From Halobaculum saliterrae (GTDB lineage Archaea; Halobacteriota; Halobacteria; Halobacteriales; Haloferacaceae), in NCBI RefSeq assembly GCF_009831625.1, contig NZ_WUUS01000001.1, positions 21,277-62,147 on the forward strand: 40,871 nt of DNA. The letters run 5' to 3'. Each line of letters begins with the position of its first letter. Positions within the stretch are counted from its first letter, which is position 1. Shown here piece by piece: positions 1 to 8,307 of the stretch. Below the pieces are notes generated by a model. That model did no database searches. It was given only the letters and a program-made list of their open reading frames with translations, and was not told where the DNA came from. Made by a program: the position numbers and the translations under genes.

Positions 1-108
1 GTCGTCGTGGGCGTCGTGATCGTGACTGTGGTCGTGGTCGTCGTGGGCGTCGTGATCGTGACTGTGGTCGTGGTCGTCGTGGGCGTCGTGATCGTGACTG
101 TGGTCGTG
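1..108 (-). repeat. Three exact tandem copies of a 36-nt repeat inside larC
   Basis: Bases 1-36, 37-72 and 73-108 are identical. On the coding (minus) strand each unit encodes HDHSHDHDAHDD. The period is a multiple of three, so changes in copy number keep the frame. More copies may lie left of the window. Confidence 0.95.
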
Positions 109-333
109 GTCGTGACCGTCGCCGTCGTCGCGATCGTCGTCGCTACCGAGGTGTCGGACACGGGTGCGGGTGCTCGCGATGCCGTTCCGCTCGGTGGGGT
201 CGAACTCGTATCGGATCGGCAGAGCGTCCTCCACCGGCGCGAGTACGTCGGGGTCGGCTCCGGCGGCGACGAGTGCGCCGAGGATCATGTCGCCGGCGGC
301 GCCCATCCGGCCGTCGAAGGCGATCGTTCGCAT
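1..333 (-). CDS. larC: LarC-like nickel-pincer cofactor protein, N-terminal part (gene runs off the left edge)
   Basis: The reverse-strand frame from ATG 333 begins MRTIAFDGRMGAAGDMILGA, the characteristic opening of LarC (DUF111 family). LarC proteins insert nickel into the pyridinium-based pincer cofactor used by lactate racemase and related enzymes; that role is family knowledge. Only 111 codons are inside the window. After about 75 residues the protein enters a His/Asp stretch built from three exact 12-residue units (HDHSHDHDAHDD), a plausible metal-binding spacer; LarC proteins often carry a His-rich segment at this place. The C-terminal catalytic region is missing because the window ends. 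The forward-strand open frame across the same bases is a Val/Gly-rich artefact of the repeat. No convincing TATA box was seen upstream. Confidence 0.85.
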   Translation of the reverse strand, partial: MRTIAFDGRMGAAGDMILGALVAAGADPDVLAPVEDALPIRYEFDPTERNGIASTRTRVRHLGSDDDRDDGDGHDHDHSHDHDAHDDHDHSHDHDAHDDHDHSHDHDAHDD

Positions 334-606
334 GGTCGGTCGAAGGCCCCGCGGCGTGAAGTCGCTACCGCCACGCCGCCGCCGGCGACTCGAGGGTCGG
401 GCCCTCGGTCCGACGATCGTTTCCCCTGGGTCGGTCGCTGTCGGCGGTGGTGTTTTCAGGCCGGGACCCGTATCGTGGGATAGATTAGCACATCTTGCGT
501 CCCGACGCCGGCCCGGAATTCCCACGTTTCGGCGCCACGGCGCGCAGCGGAGGGCTTAACAGCCGTCCGGACGGACGTATCTCGAACGAACACCAGTCAA
601 TCCATC

Positions 607-2832
607 ATGAATGAAGTCCAACTCGAAGTCGCGAAGGCGTACCCGAACGACTCCGGCAGGGGGATCGCCCGTCTCGACCCGGACACCCTGCTGCATCTGA
701 AGCTCTCCCCGGGCGACATCATCGAGATCGAGGGAGCCGAGACCACCGCCGCGAAGGTGTGGCGCGCCGACCGGCAGGACTGGAACACCGACACCGTCCG
801 CATCGACGGGTTCACGCGCCAGAACGCCGACGTCGGCATCGGCGAGCGCGTCACCATCCGGAAGGCCGAGGCGAAGAAGGCCGAGAAACTGACGCTCGCG
901 CCGCCCGAGGAGGCGTCGGTGCAGTTCGGCTCCGACGCCGCCGGGATGGTGAAGCGGCAGATCCTCAAGCGCCCGGTCGTCGAACGCGACATCGTCCCCG
1001 TGATGTCGAGCACGAACCACCCGTTCATGCGCTCGCCCGGGCAGGCGATCCCGCTCATCGCCGTCGACACCGAGCCCGATGGCGTCTGTCTCATCACCGA
1101 GGACACCGAGGTCGAACTCCGCGAGGAGCCGATCTCCGGGTTCGAGAAGACCGGCGGCGGCATCACCTACGAGGACATCGGGGGGCTCCAGTCGGAGATC
1201 CAGCGCGTCCGCGAGATGGTCGAGCTGCCGATGAAGCACCCCCAGATATTCAAGAAACTGGGGATCGAGCCCCCGCAGGGTGTCCTGCTCCACGGCCCAC
1301 CCGGCACCGGCAAGACCCTGCTGGCGAAGGCCGTCGCCAACGAGACCTCGGCGAGCTTCTTCTCCATCGCCGGCCCCGAGATCATCTCGAAGTACTACGG
1401 CGAGTCCGAGCAACAGCTCCGGGAGATCTTCGAGGACGCGAAGGACGAGAGCCCCAGCATCATCTTCATCGACGAGCTCGACTCGATCGCGCCCAAGCGC
1501 GAGGACGTGACCGGCGAGGTCGAGCGCCGGGTCGTCGCCCAGCTCCTCACGATGATGGACGGGCTGGAGACACGTGGACAGGTGATCGTCATCGCCGCGA
1601 CGAACCGCGTCGACAGCGTCGACCCCGCCCTCCGGCGTCCCGGTCGCTTCGACCGGGAGATCGAGATCGGCGTCCCCGACGAGGTCGGCCGCAAGGAGAT
1701 CCTCCAGATCCACACGCGCGGCATGCCGCTGTCGGACGACGTGGACCTCGACCGCCTGGCCGACGAGACGCACGGGTTCGTCGGCGCCGACATCGAGAGC
1801 CTCACGAAGGAGGCCGCGATGAAGGCGCTGCGGCGGTACCTCCCGGAGATCGACCTCGACGAGGAGGACATCCCGCCGAGCCTCATCGACCGGATGATCG
1901 TCAAGCGCGACGACTTCGGCGGCGCGCTCTCGGAGGTGGAGCCCTCGGCGATGCGGGAGGTGCTCGTCGAGCTCCCGAAGGTCACGTGGGAGGACGTCGG
2001 CGGTCTCGACGACGCACAACAGCAGGTGAAGGAGGCCGTCGAGTGGCCCCTGCGGACGCCCGAGAAGTTCGAGCGGATGGGCATCGAGGCCCCGAAGGGA
2101 GTGCTGCTGTACGGCCCGCCCGGCACCGGGAAGACCCTGATGGCGAAGGCCGTCGCCAACGAGACGAACGCGAACTTCATCTCGGTGCGCGGGCCGCAGC
2201 TGCTGTCGAAGTGGGTCGGGGAGTCGGAGAAGGCGATCCGCCAGACGTTCCGGAAGGCCCGGCAGGTGGCCCCGACGGTCATCTTCTTCGACGAGCTCGA
2301 CTCGCTGGCCCCCAGTAGGGGACAGGAGATGGGGAACAACGTCTCCGAGCGCGTCGTCAACCAGCTCCTGACGGAGCTCGACGGGCTCGAGGAGATGGAG
2401 AACGTGATGGTGATCGGCGCGACGAACCGGCCGGACATGATCGACCCGGCGCTCATCCGTTCGGGGCGGTTCGACCGGCTCGTGATGATCGGCCAGCCCG
2501 ACGAGGAGGGGCGCGAGCAGATCCTCAAGATCCACACCGCCGACACGCCGCTCAACGCCGACGTGAGCCTGCGCGAGTTGGCCGAGCGTACCGACGGCTA
2601 CGTCGGCTCCGACCTGGAGTCCATCGCCCGCGAGGCCGGCATCCAGGCGCTGCGCGAGGACGACGACGCCGAGGACGTGAACATGCGGCACTTCGAGGAC
2701 GCGATGGAGGCGGTCCGGCCGACGATCTCCGACGAGATCATGAGCTACTACGCCGACATCGAGGAGCAGTTCAAGGGCGGCGGCGCCGACAGCCTCCGCA
2801 CCGACCGCGGCGGGCGGATCGGCTTCCAGTAG
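607..2832 (+). CDS. cdc48: Cdc48/VAT-type AAA+ ATPase with two ATPase domains
   Basis: This 741-aa protein is the archaeal Cdc48/p97 (VAT) unfoldase, a cytoplasmic hexamer that unfolds substrates, probably for the proteasome (family knowledge). The N-terminal domain (about 1-190) has the double-psi barrel and Cdc48 N-domain sequence. D1 has Walker A GPPGTGKT near residues 230-237 and Walker [10 protein letters not shown] near 286. D2 has GPPGTGKT near 503-510 and VIFFDELDS near 557. Both domains keep the arginine-finger region ([15 protein letters not shown]). Length is typical and nothing appears broken. The ATG at 607 starts the conserved [21 protein letters not shown] weak TATA-like stretch (CGTATCTC, about 576-583) sits about 27 nt upstream. 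Haloarchaea usually carry several Cdc48 paralogues; I cannot say which one this is. Confidence 0.96.
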   Translation: MNEVQLEVAKAYPNDSGRGIARLDPDTLLHLKLSPGDIIEIEGAETTAAKVWRADRQDWNTDTVRIDGFTRQNADVGIGERVTIRKAEAKKAEKLTLAPPEEASVQFGSDAAGMVKRQILKRPVVERDIVPVMSSTNHPFMRSPGQAIPLIAVDTEPDGVCLITEDTEVELREEPISGFEKTGGGITYEDIGGLQSEIQRVREMVELPMKHPQIFKKLGIEPPQGVLLHGPPGTGKTLLAKAVANETSASFFSIAGPEIISKYYGESEQQLREIFEDAKDESPSIIFIDELDSIAPKREDVTGEVERRVVAQLLTMMDGLETRGQVIVIAATNRVDSVDPALRRPGRFDREIEIGVPDEVGRKEILQIHTRGMPLSDDVDLDRLADETHGFVGADIESLTKEAAMKALRRYLPEIDLDEEDIPPSLIDRMIVKRDDFGGALSEVEPSAMREVLVELPKVTWEDVGGLDDAQQQVKEAVEWPLRTPEKFERMGIEAPKGVLLYGPPGTGKTLMAKAVANETNANFISVRGPQLLSKWVGESEKAIRQTFRKARQVAPTVIFFDELDSLAPSRGQEMGNNVSERVVNQLLTELDGLEEMENVMVIGATNRPDMIDPALIRSGRFDRLVMIGQPDEEGREQILKIHTADTPLNADVSLRELAERTDGYVGSDLESIAREAGIQALREDDDAEDVNMRHFEDAMEAVRPTISDEIMSYYADIEEQFKGGGADSLRTDRGGRIGFQ

Positions 2833-2952
2833 ACCGGTCGTCGGGGCCCGCGCGCCCCCGAAAGGCTCGTTCGACTCGCCCTCTACGGTCTCGTTCGACC
2901 CGCTCGCTCGACGGGCTTCGGGGGATCCGCTATCGAAGGCACACGGGGCGGA

Positions 2953-3255
2953 CTACTTCGCCGTGACGTACGTGAGGAACACCAACGCGACCGTCTGAAG
3001 CGCGCGGAGCGTCGCCACCGACTGCTGAACGCTCGGGGAGTCGACGTACAGCATCCCGCTGCTGAAGAAGAAGTAGATGGCGAGGAGGTTCTCGAGGATC
3101 ATCGTGCCGCCGAACACGGCCAGCCCCGCGGTCATCTCCGATCCGAACGTCCGGTAGTTGCGGACCCAGATGACGGTCAACACCAGCAGAAGGGAGGCGT
3201 TCACGACCGAGAGGAGGGTCGCGACCAGTATCCAGGGCCCCATCGAACCGGCCAT
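2953..3255 (-). CDS. Small three-TM membrane protein downstream of a winged-helix regulator
   Basis: This 100-aa protein has three hydrophobic segments (about 8-28, 40-62 and 80-97) separated by short loops; I do not recognise the family by name. Its ATG (3253-3255) directly abuts the stop codon of the upstream winged-helix gene at 3256-3258, so the two are almost certainly co-transcribed and translationally coupled. ArsR-type regulator plus small membrane protein pairs are common in haloarchaea. The regulator probably controls its own operon, but no ligand can be read from the sequence. Confidence 0.75.
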   Translation of the reverse strand: MAGSMGPWILVATLLSVVNASLLLVLTVIWVRNYRTFGSEMTAGLAVFGGTMILENLLAIYFFFSSGMLYVDSPSVQQSVATLRALQTVALVFLTYVTAK

Positions 3256-3528
3256 TCACATCGCCTCCAGAACGGTCTCGAACTCCTCGCGATGCTGTTC
3301 GAACCGATCGGTCAGGAAGTACAGTTTGCCGTACTCGTCGCCGCCGGCTTCGATGACGTCGTGTTCCCGTAGCATCTCGAGGTGGTGTCTCACTGTGTTG
3401 TAGTCGACGTCGAGGCACTCGGCGAGTCGATTGGCGTTCCGCGGACGCTCGTCGATCGCGGCGATGATCCGCGCGCGGTTCTCGCCGCCGCGGGTGCCGA
3501 CGAGGAGATACCAGAGTGCCTTCTCCAT
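3256..3528 (-). CDS. ArsR-like winged-helix transcriptional regulator
   Basis: This 90-aa protein has a compact winged helix-turn-helix. The recognition-helix region reads RLAECLDVDYNTVRHHLEML, and the wing contains EAGGDEYGKLYFLTDRF. This pattern is typical of haloarchaeal ArsR/MarR-like one-domain regulators, whose first residues often run MEKALWYLLVGTRGG as here. It is the first gene of a two-gene operon with the membrane protein that starts immediately after its stop. No metal-binding cysteines are present, so metal sensing is unlikely. It is transcribed toward the Cdc48 gene. Confidence 0.85.
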   Translation of the reverse strand: MEKALWYLLVGTRGGENRARIIAAIDERPRNANRLAECLDVDYNTVRHHLEMLREHDVIEAGGDEYGKLYFLTDRFEQHREEFETVLEAM

Positions 3529-3568
3529 CCGTACGTGCCCTCGTAACGATCGGATATCAGTTCGGTGG

Positions 3569-5056
3569 TCATCGACCGATCGTCTTCTCCACCCAGCCGG
3601 TCGCCCCGCTCGGGAACGACTCCGACCGGTTCTCGGGCTGGAGCGTCCCCTCGCCGTCGATCGCCCGCACGACGACGTCGTGGGTCCCGTCGGGATCGAA
3701 CTCGTACCGCCATTGACGCCAGACGTCGTTCCCGGGAAGCGGGTCCGACAGCTCCGCGTCCCGCCAGGTGTCGCCCCCGTCGACGGAGACCTCGACCCGT
3801 TCGATGCCGCGCGTCCCGGCGTACGCGTGACCGGCGACCTCGATCCGTCCGTTCGCGAGGGTCGTGTCGCTCCAGAGCTTGGCCACGGTGTTCACCGGGC
3901 CGGTCCCGTGCCACCCCCGTTGTTCCCAGTAGCCGTCCGTCTCCTCGTCGAGCAGTTCGATCTCGGAGAGCCACTTGACGTTGGTCTCGCCCCAGTGTCC
4001 CGGAACCAACACGCGCACCGGATTTCCGTGGGCTCTCGGGAGCGACCGGCCGTTCATCCCCCACGCGAGGAAGCCGTCCTCGAGGGCCTCGACCGGGAAC
4101 TGGACGAAGTAGTCGTCCTCGGCCCTGAGCATCACACAGCCGCACTCGCCCTCGGGATCGACCTCCTCGAGCAGCGGGGCGATCGGCGTCCCGGTCCACA
4201 CCGCGGTGTCGAGTTTCCGCCCGTTCAGCCCCTCCCCGACGCACCGGAGCGTCACGAAGCGGTGCTCGGTCGGCATGTCCGTCAGGTCGTCGTACGTCAC
4301 GGTCACGTCGCTGCCGACCTCGCCGGTGACGGTCATCGACCAACCGTCCGGGGAGAGATCCGGATCGAACTCCGCGATGTCGACGTTGTAGAACTCCTCG
4401 AACGAACTCACGAGTCCGGGGACGTCGCCGGAGATGTCGAGTGACTTCTCCTCGGCCTCCTGCATGAGCGTGGTGACCTCGGCGTCCCTCGTCGTCGTGC
4501 CGCCGGCGGCGGCGTCGGCGTCGCCGGTCGATCGACCGACAGCGAGCGACACGCCGGTGAAGGCCAGCGCACCCGCGCTCGCGAGGAGGCTGCGCCGTCG
4601 CGAGGGATCCGGATCGGCCGTGATGCCCGGTCCCGTACCGACGGCGGTCCACACCGCGACGGGGACGGCGGCACCCAGCGCGAGCACCGGCTGCGTCGTG
4701 ATCGAGGCGGCGAGACCCCACGCGAGCGCTCCCGCCACGGCGGCACCCGCCACGGACCGACCGAACCGTCGACCGGCGGCCAGCCCGACGAGTGCGGTCG
4801 CCCCGAGCAGCCCGCTCGCGATGGCGAACGAGAGGACGATATGGAGGAGGTGGCCCTCCTCTCCGACGTTCTGGATCACGAACGCGACGATCTCGCCGGG
4901 CGTCATCCGGACGACCAGCGCGTCGATCGGCGCCACGACGAACCGCCTCGTGTTGCCCGCAACCGCGTACGAGCCCGCGACGCCGGTGAGTCCAGCGAGT
5001 GTGGCGAACAGCAGATCGCTGGGGGAGATCCCCCGACGCTTGAGAGCCTCGATCAT
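3569..5056 (-). CDS. Membrane-anchored sulfite-oxidase-like molybdopterin oxidoreductase
   Basis: This 495-aa protein has four to five hydrophobic segments in residues 1-170, followed by a sulfite-oxidase-type molybdopterin domain (about 235-400) and an Ig-like Mo-co dimerisation domain (about 400-495). Cys272, in TLRCVGEGLNG, is at the position of the conserved molybdenum-ligand cysteine of the SUOX family. The motif PRAHGNPVRVLVPGHWG is also typical of that domain. The catalytic part should face outside the cell, tethered by the N-terminal membrane module. The substrate cannot be deduced and need not be sulfite. Two moeA genes and a moaB for cofactor assembly are in the same window. Its upstream region (5093-5110) shares a CTAG-containing motif with the lipoprotein gene at 5240-5599. 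Confidence 0.85.
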   Translation of the reverse strand: MIEALKRRGISPSDLLFATLAGLTGVAGSYAVAGNTRRFVVAPIDALVVRMTPGEIVAFVIQNVGEEGHLLHIVLSFAIASGLLGATALVGLAAGRRFGRSVAGAAVAGALAWGLAASITTQPVLALGAAVPVAVWTAVGTGPGITADPDPSRRRSLLASAGALAFTGVSLAVGRSTGDADAAAGGTTTRDAEVTTLMQEAEEKSLDISGDVPGLVSSFEEFYNVDIAEFDPDLSPDGWSMTVTGEVGSDVTVTYDDLTDMPTEHRFVTLRCVGEGLNGRKLDTAVWTGTPIAPLLEEVDPEGECGCVMLRAEDDYFVQFPVEALEDGFLAWGMNGRSLPRAHGNPVRVLVPGHWGETNVKWLSEIELLDEETDGYWEQRGWHGTGPVNTVAKLWSDTTLANGRIEVAGHAYAGTRGIERVEVSVDGGDTWRDAELSDPLPGNDVWRQWRYEFDPDGTHDVVVRAIDGEGTLQPENRSESFPSGATGWVEKTIGR

Positions 5057-5092
5057 GGTCGTTGTCCGCCTCGACGTGTGAAGCGTCTTTTG

Positions 5093-5110
5093 CGAACTCC
5101 GTCTAGATTC
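5093..5110 (-). promoter_or_regulatory. Motif shared with the lipoprotein upstream region, copy 1
   Basis: The minus-strand sequence GAATCTAGACGGAGTTCG lies about 37-54 nt before the start of the molybdoenzyme gene. A near copy, GAATCTAGACGGAAGTCG, lies upstream of the lipoprotein gene at 5673-5690 on the same strand. The first 13 bases are identical and include CTAG, which is generally scarce in haloarchaeal genomes. A shared operator is inference. Confidence 0.45.
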
Positions 5111-5239
5111 CGTTCACATTCGTCGGTCCGGAGGTCCCGTCCCCGCGGGTCTCGGTCTCCGAAGGCGAGCGACCGCCGCTCGCCCCCGTCGAGAGGAATG
5201 TGGATCGCAACCGAACGGCACTTCACCGGAAGTACGTCG

Positions 5240-5599
5240 TCAGCCATCGTCGTCCGTGGAGTTGTCCTCCATGGCACTCTCCGTGGTCGTCTCGTCCCCC
5301 ATGGACTCGTCCTCCATAGAACCCTCCGTGGTCGTCTCGTCCCCCATGGACTCGTCCTCCATAGAACTCTCTGTGGTCGTCTCGTTCCCCATTGAACCCT
5401 CCTCCATGGAACTCTCCGTGGTCGTCTCGTTCCCCATGGAATCCTCTTCCATGGAACTCTCCGTGGTCGATTCACCCCCCATGGACTCGTCCTCCATTGA
5501 GTCCGTGTCGTCGTCCCCGAGGCCCGAGCAGCCGGCGAGGGCGACGACCGTCGTGCTACCTGCAACCGTCAGGAACCGTCGGCGTGAGGTATCTGCCAT
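5240..5599 (-). CDS. Tat-exported lipoprotein consisting almost entirely of 15-residue acidic repeats
   Basis: This 119-aa protein begins with a twin-arginine lipoprotein signal: SRRRFL, a hydrophobic core, then the lipobox LAGC with Cys24. The rest is five 15-residue repeats of the type SMEDESMGDETTTES (residues 34-108) and a short acidic tail; there is no globular domain. In haloarchaeal lipoproteins such Thr/Glu/Met-rich stretches usually act as a linker before a functional domain, so this may be a shortened linker-only relict or a genuine surface polymer. A TATA-like AT-rich stretch (about 5628-5640) lies about 30-40 nt before the ATG. A motif further upstream is shared with the neighbouring molybdoenzyme gene. 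Confidence 0.7.
   Translation of the reverse strand: MADTSRRRFLTVAGSTTVVALAGCSGLGDDDTDSMEDESMGGESTTESSMEEDSMGNETTTESSMEEGSMGNETTTESSMEDESMGDETTTEGSMEDESMGDETTTESAMEDNSTDDDG
5276..5500 (-). repeat. Five imperfect 45-nt tandem repeats in the lipoprotein gene
   Basis: Residues 34-108 of the lipoprotein are five 15-aa units with the consensus SME(D/E)xSMG(N/D)ETTTES. The 45-nt period preserves the reading frame, so copy number can change without frameshift. Confidence 0.9.
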
Positions 5600-5672
5600 A
5601 CCGTCTCGCTCGACGGCCGGGGGCGAAAAGTAGATTTTTCAACAAGACTCCGAACTCCGTTCCAACAGCGTT

Positions 5673-5690
5673 CGACTTCCGTCTAGATTC
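5673..5690 (-). promoter_or_regulatory. Motif shared with the molybdoenzyme upstream region, copy 2
   Basis: GAATCTAGACGGAAGTCG on the minus strand, about 75-90 nt before the lipoprotein ATG. A further partial copy (ACGGAGTTCG on the minus strand) is at 5651-5660. The pairing with 5093-5110 suggests a common regulator of the two surface-protein genes; this is inference. Confidence 0.4.
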
Positions 5691-5802
5691 TCTTCGGTTT
5701 CCGGGGTGACGAACAGAGTGGGCGTGGAGGCTGTCGGTACCGACACGTCTCTGTGAACGCTACGTACAGTGAGCGGTGGAAGCGGCGGGGTCCGCGGCGC
5801 CG

Positions 5803-6120
5803 TCAGGACCCGCGCCACTTGTGGCCGCACTCGACGCAGGTGAACAGCCGAACCTCGTAGGAGCCGCCCGGCTTCGGTATCATCTCGTAGCGGGCTCGAT
5901 CGGCCTCGCAGTCGTCCGCCGGACAGGCCTCCCGCATCGTCTCGGTGGACCCCTGGGTCGCGTCGGCCACGTCGGGTGCCCCGTCGTCCCGCTGTCCGTC
6001 CTGGGTCGTCATCGCCGATTCCGCTCGCGAGTCCCGGGGATCCTCGTTCTCACAGGAGCGACACGCCCACGCGTCGCCCTCCGTGTGCATCATCGAACCA
6101 CACTCGTCACAGAATTTCAT
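5803..6120 (-). CDS. TFS/RPA12-like two-zinc-ribbon protein lacking the catalytic acidic pair
   Basis: This 105-aa protein has the layout of archaeal transcription factor S, the TFIIS-like factor that rescues backtracked RNA polymerase. The N-terminal ribbon has Cys4, Cys7, Cys20 and Cys23; the C-terminal ribbon has Cys66, Cys71, Cys95 and Cys98, and the protein ends in CGHKWRGS. Two features are unusual. The C-terminal hairpin, which in cleavage-active TFS carries an Asp-Glu pair, here reads KPGGSYEVRLF with no such pair. The first knuckle of the second ribbon is CPADDC (four residues between cysteines) instead of CxxC. It is therefore probably a paralogue that binds polymerase without stimulating cleavage. 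A TATA box (CATATAT, about 6146-6152) about 30 nt before the ATG suggests a leaderless mRNA. Confidence 0.85.
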   Translation of the reverse strand: MKFCDECGSMMHTEGDAWACRSCENEDPRDSRAESAMTTQDGQRDDGAPDVADATQGSTETMREACPADDCEADRARYEMIPKPGGSYEVRLFTCVECGHKWRGS

Positions 6121-6303
6121 GTGAACGGGGATACTCGGTGTCGGATATATGTGTTAAGTTCCGGTCGCCGTGGAGTTCGGGCGACTGCTCCGCCGACCGT
6201 ACTGAGGTATCGAAGCGGCAACGGGCGAGACGGCTCCGCCGTCTCTCGACCCACCGGCGGCTTTGCCGCCCCGGGAACATGTTCTCCCCCGCAACGGAGC
6301 CGG

Positions 6304-6975
6304 TCAGTAGATGAGTTCGTCGTCGTTCTCGACCATGTAGAGCGTCCGGGCGGCGATGTTGACCGCGTGGTCACCGACTCGCTCCAAGTCCCGGATCGTG
6401 AGCAGGAGTCGAGAGACGTCCGCCATCATGTCGTCGACGTCCTCCTCGGTGACGCCCTCGCGTTCGAGGAGTTCCCGCATGACCGCGGCGCTCGCGTCCT
6501 CGCACAGTTGGTCGACATCGTCGTCGGCCTCGGCGACCCCGTAGCAGGCGTCGGCGTCCTCCTCGGCGTAGGCGGTCATGGCGTCGTCGAGCATCTCCAG
6601 CGTCGCCTCGCCGATCCGCTGGGCGTCGACGTCGGGGAACACGTCGCGCTCGGCCTGGAGGCTGTACTCGCCGAGGTTGGTCGCGAGGTCGCCGATCCGC
6701 TCGAGGTCGGTGATGATCTTGAACGTCGCCGCGATGAACCGGAGGTCGCCCGCGACGGGCTGTTGGAGCGCGAGCAGGTCGACGCAGTCCTGCTCGAGTT
6801 CGAGGTACAGCTGGTTCACCTCGGCGTCCTCCTCGATGACGCGGCGGGCGAGCTCCTCGTCCTTCACGTCGAGCGCGTCCATTCCCATGCGCAGGCGCTC
6901 GGCGACGATCTCGCTCATGTAGAGCACGTCCTCCCGGAGCTCCTCGAGGCGTTCCTGATACTGTTTCCGTGGCAT
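6304..6975 (-). CDS. phoU: Phosphate uptake regulator PhoU
   Basis: This 223-aa protein contains two PhoU helical repeats. The metal-binding signatures appear as ITDLERIGDLATN in the first half and IRDLERVGDHAVNIAAR in the second. PhoU restrains PstSCAB phosphate import when phosphate is plentiful (family knowledge). The ATG at 6975 opens MPRKQYQERLEELREDVLYM, the normal PhoU N-terminus; the open frame continues upstream but is not PhoU-like there. It is on the same strand as pstSCAB but separated from pstB by a lipoprotein gene on the opposite strand, so it needs its own promoter. Confidence 0.93.
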   Translation of the reverse strand: MPRKQYQERLEELREDVLYMSEIVAERLRMGMDALDVKDEELARRVIEEDAEVNQLYLELEQDCVDLLALQQPVAGDLRFIAATFKIITDLERIGDLATNLGEYSLQAERDVFPDVDAQRIGEATLEMLDDAMTAYAEEDADACYGVAEADDDVDQLCEDASAAVMRELLEREGVTEEDVDDMMADVSRLLLTIRDLERVGDHAVNIAARTLYMVENDDELIY

Positions 6976-7122
6976 ACGCACGACTCCTCGGCGCAGGTCG
7001 TAAGAGTTTGTGTTCGCGTGCTCGATCGTGTATGGAGCGGACCCCAACGCTCCCGAGCGGTCCCGAGCACGACCCGCTTCCCTCGCCGCCGCCGTTATGA
7101 CCGTGTCGCACGTACGGATCCC

Positions 7123-8208
7123 GTGTTCCGCCGGTCGTTCATGCTCGGGGCCGTCGCGACGCTCGCCGGGTGTTCGTCCACGGGAGCCGACGACGACGGC
7201 CGGACGGTCAACCCCGGGCTCAGGGGGACGCCGACGGCCTCGCCGACGCCGACGCCCGAACCGACCGCCTACGGCGCCGGCGACGCCGACGCCCTCGGCC
7301 GACCGCGCTCGGTGGTCGTCTCGAACCGACTCGTCAGGTCGGAACGGGTCACGCTTCGGATCGAGGACGGCGAGACGGACGTGCTCTCCCGGACGGTCCG
7401 CGTTCCCCCGGCCGGGCGGACCGTCCTCCCCGACGTGTTGGGAGCCGCGCGCCCGTACACCGTCCACGTGCGCACCGCCGACAACCGCCGGCGAACGATC
7501 GAGTGGGCGCCCGGTCCCGGCGGCGACGACCTGGGGATCGACCTCGACGGCGGCGTGAGCGTCCGCGACGCCTACCCGGGGTCGGCGGCGCCGTCGTTCG
7601 TCGAGGGGTCGACCGGCGGCCTCCTCGCGTCCTCGGGCGGGGGCGCCGCGGCCGTGCTCGTCGTCGACGCGCCGGGCGACGGCGGGCGCGTCCGGATCGC
7701 CGCCTCCGACGGCGACGGCGCCGCGGGTCTCGATCTGCGCGTGCCGTCCGGGTCGCGCGTCCCGCTCCCGCTGTCGGTACCACAAGGGAAGGTAGCCGTC
7801 TCCGTCGAGACCGACGCGGGCGAGGACCGCCGCGGCTGGCGCCCGCTCGAGGACGGCCCGCTGTACTGTCTGCTCGCGGAACCGCCGCGGCTGGTGTGTG
7901 ATCTCCTGGTTCGCGACGTGCTCGTCGAGAACGCGACCGACGCCGACGCCGCCGTCGACGTGGCCGTCGACGCGGACGGGGAGCGAGTTCTCGATCGGAC
8001 CGTCTCCCCGGCGGCGAACGCGACCGTCCGGGTGCGGACGGCCGTCCCGCCCGCGGGGGCGGTCACCGTCACGGCGACTCGCGACGGCGGTGCGGAGACG
8101 GTTCGACGGTCGCTCGCGCGCTGCCCCGCCCGCGGGCCGCTCGTCGTCCGACTGCCGGAGGGCGGCGGCATCGAGGTGGGCTCGCGGGCCGTCGGCGACG
8201 ACCGCTGA
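7123..8208 (+). CDS. Haloarchaeal Tat lipoprotein of unknown function
   Basis: From GTG 7123 the 361-aa product opens MFRRSFMLGAVATLAGCSS, a twin-arginine signal with lipobox LAGC. A Thr/Pro linker follows (about 30-50), then a beta-rich extracytoplasmic region with repeated Val/Thr-rich strands resembling two or three Ig-like or CARDB-like modules. I do not recognise the family. A TATA-like CGTTATGA (about 7093-7100) lies 24-30 nt before the GTG and supports that leaderless start over ATG 7141, which would delete the arginine pair. It lies between pstB and phoU on the opposite strand, interrupting an otherwise co-directional phosphate gene set. Confidence 0.75.
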   Translation: MFRRSFMLGAVATLAGCSSTGADDDGRTVNPGLRGTPTASPTPTPEPTAYGAGDADALGRPRSVVVSNRLVRSERVTLRIEDGETDVLSRTVRVPPAGRTVLPDVLGAARPYTVHVRTADNRRRTIEWAPGPGGDDLGIDLDGGVSVRDAYPGSAAPSFVEGSTGGLLASSGGGAAAVLVVDAPGDGGRVRIAASDGDGAAGLDLRVPSGSRVPLPLSVPQGKVAVSVETDAGEDRRGWRPLEDGPLYCLLAEPPRLVCDLLVRDVLVENATDADAAVDVAVDADGERVLDRTVSPAANATVRVRTAVPPAGAVTVTATRDGGAETVRRSLARCPARGPLVVRLPEGGGIEVGSRAVGDDR

Positions 8209-8307
8209 CGGCGTCGGGATCGGAGCGACGGCGCGGACGGAGGAAGGCGGACGGAAAAGGACGGGAAAGGACGGACTGCGACCGTCGGGACGGAGCGGCG
8301 GGCGCCG

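Noticed and set aside
7-483. Forward-strand Val/Gly-rich open frame over the left-edge repeats
   Set aside because: It is the antisense of the larC His/Asp repeats; the minus strand encodes a clear LarC N-terminus.
556-2691. 711-residue open frame antisense to cdc48
   Set aside because: Long antisense frames are expected from the high GC3 of haloarchaeal genes; its composition (Leu/Arg/Val/Asp) shows no domain, while the plus strand is unmistakably Cdc48.
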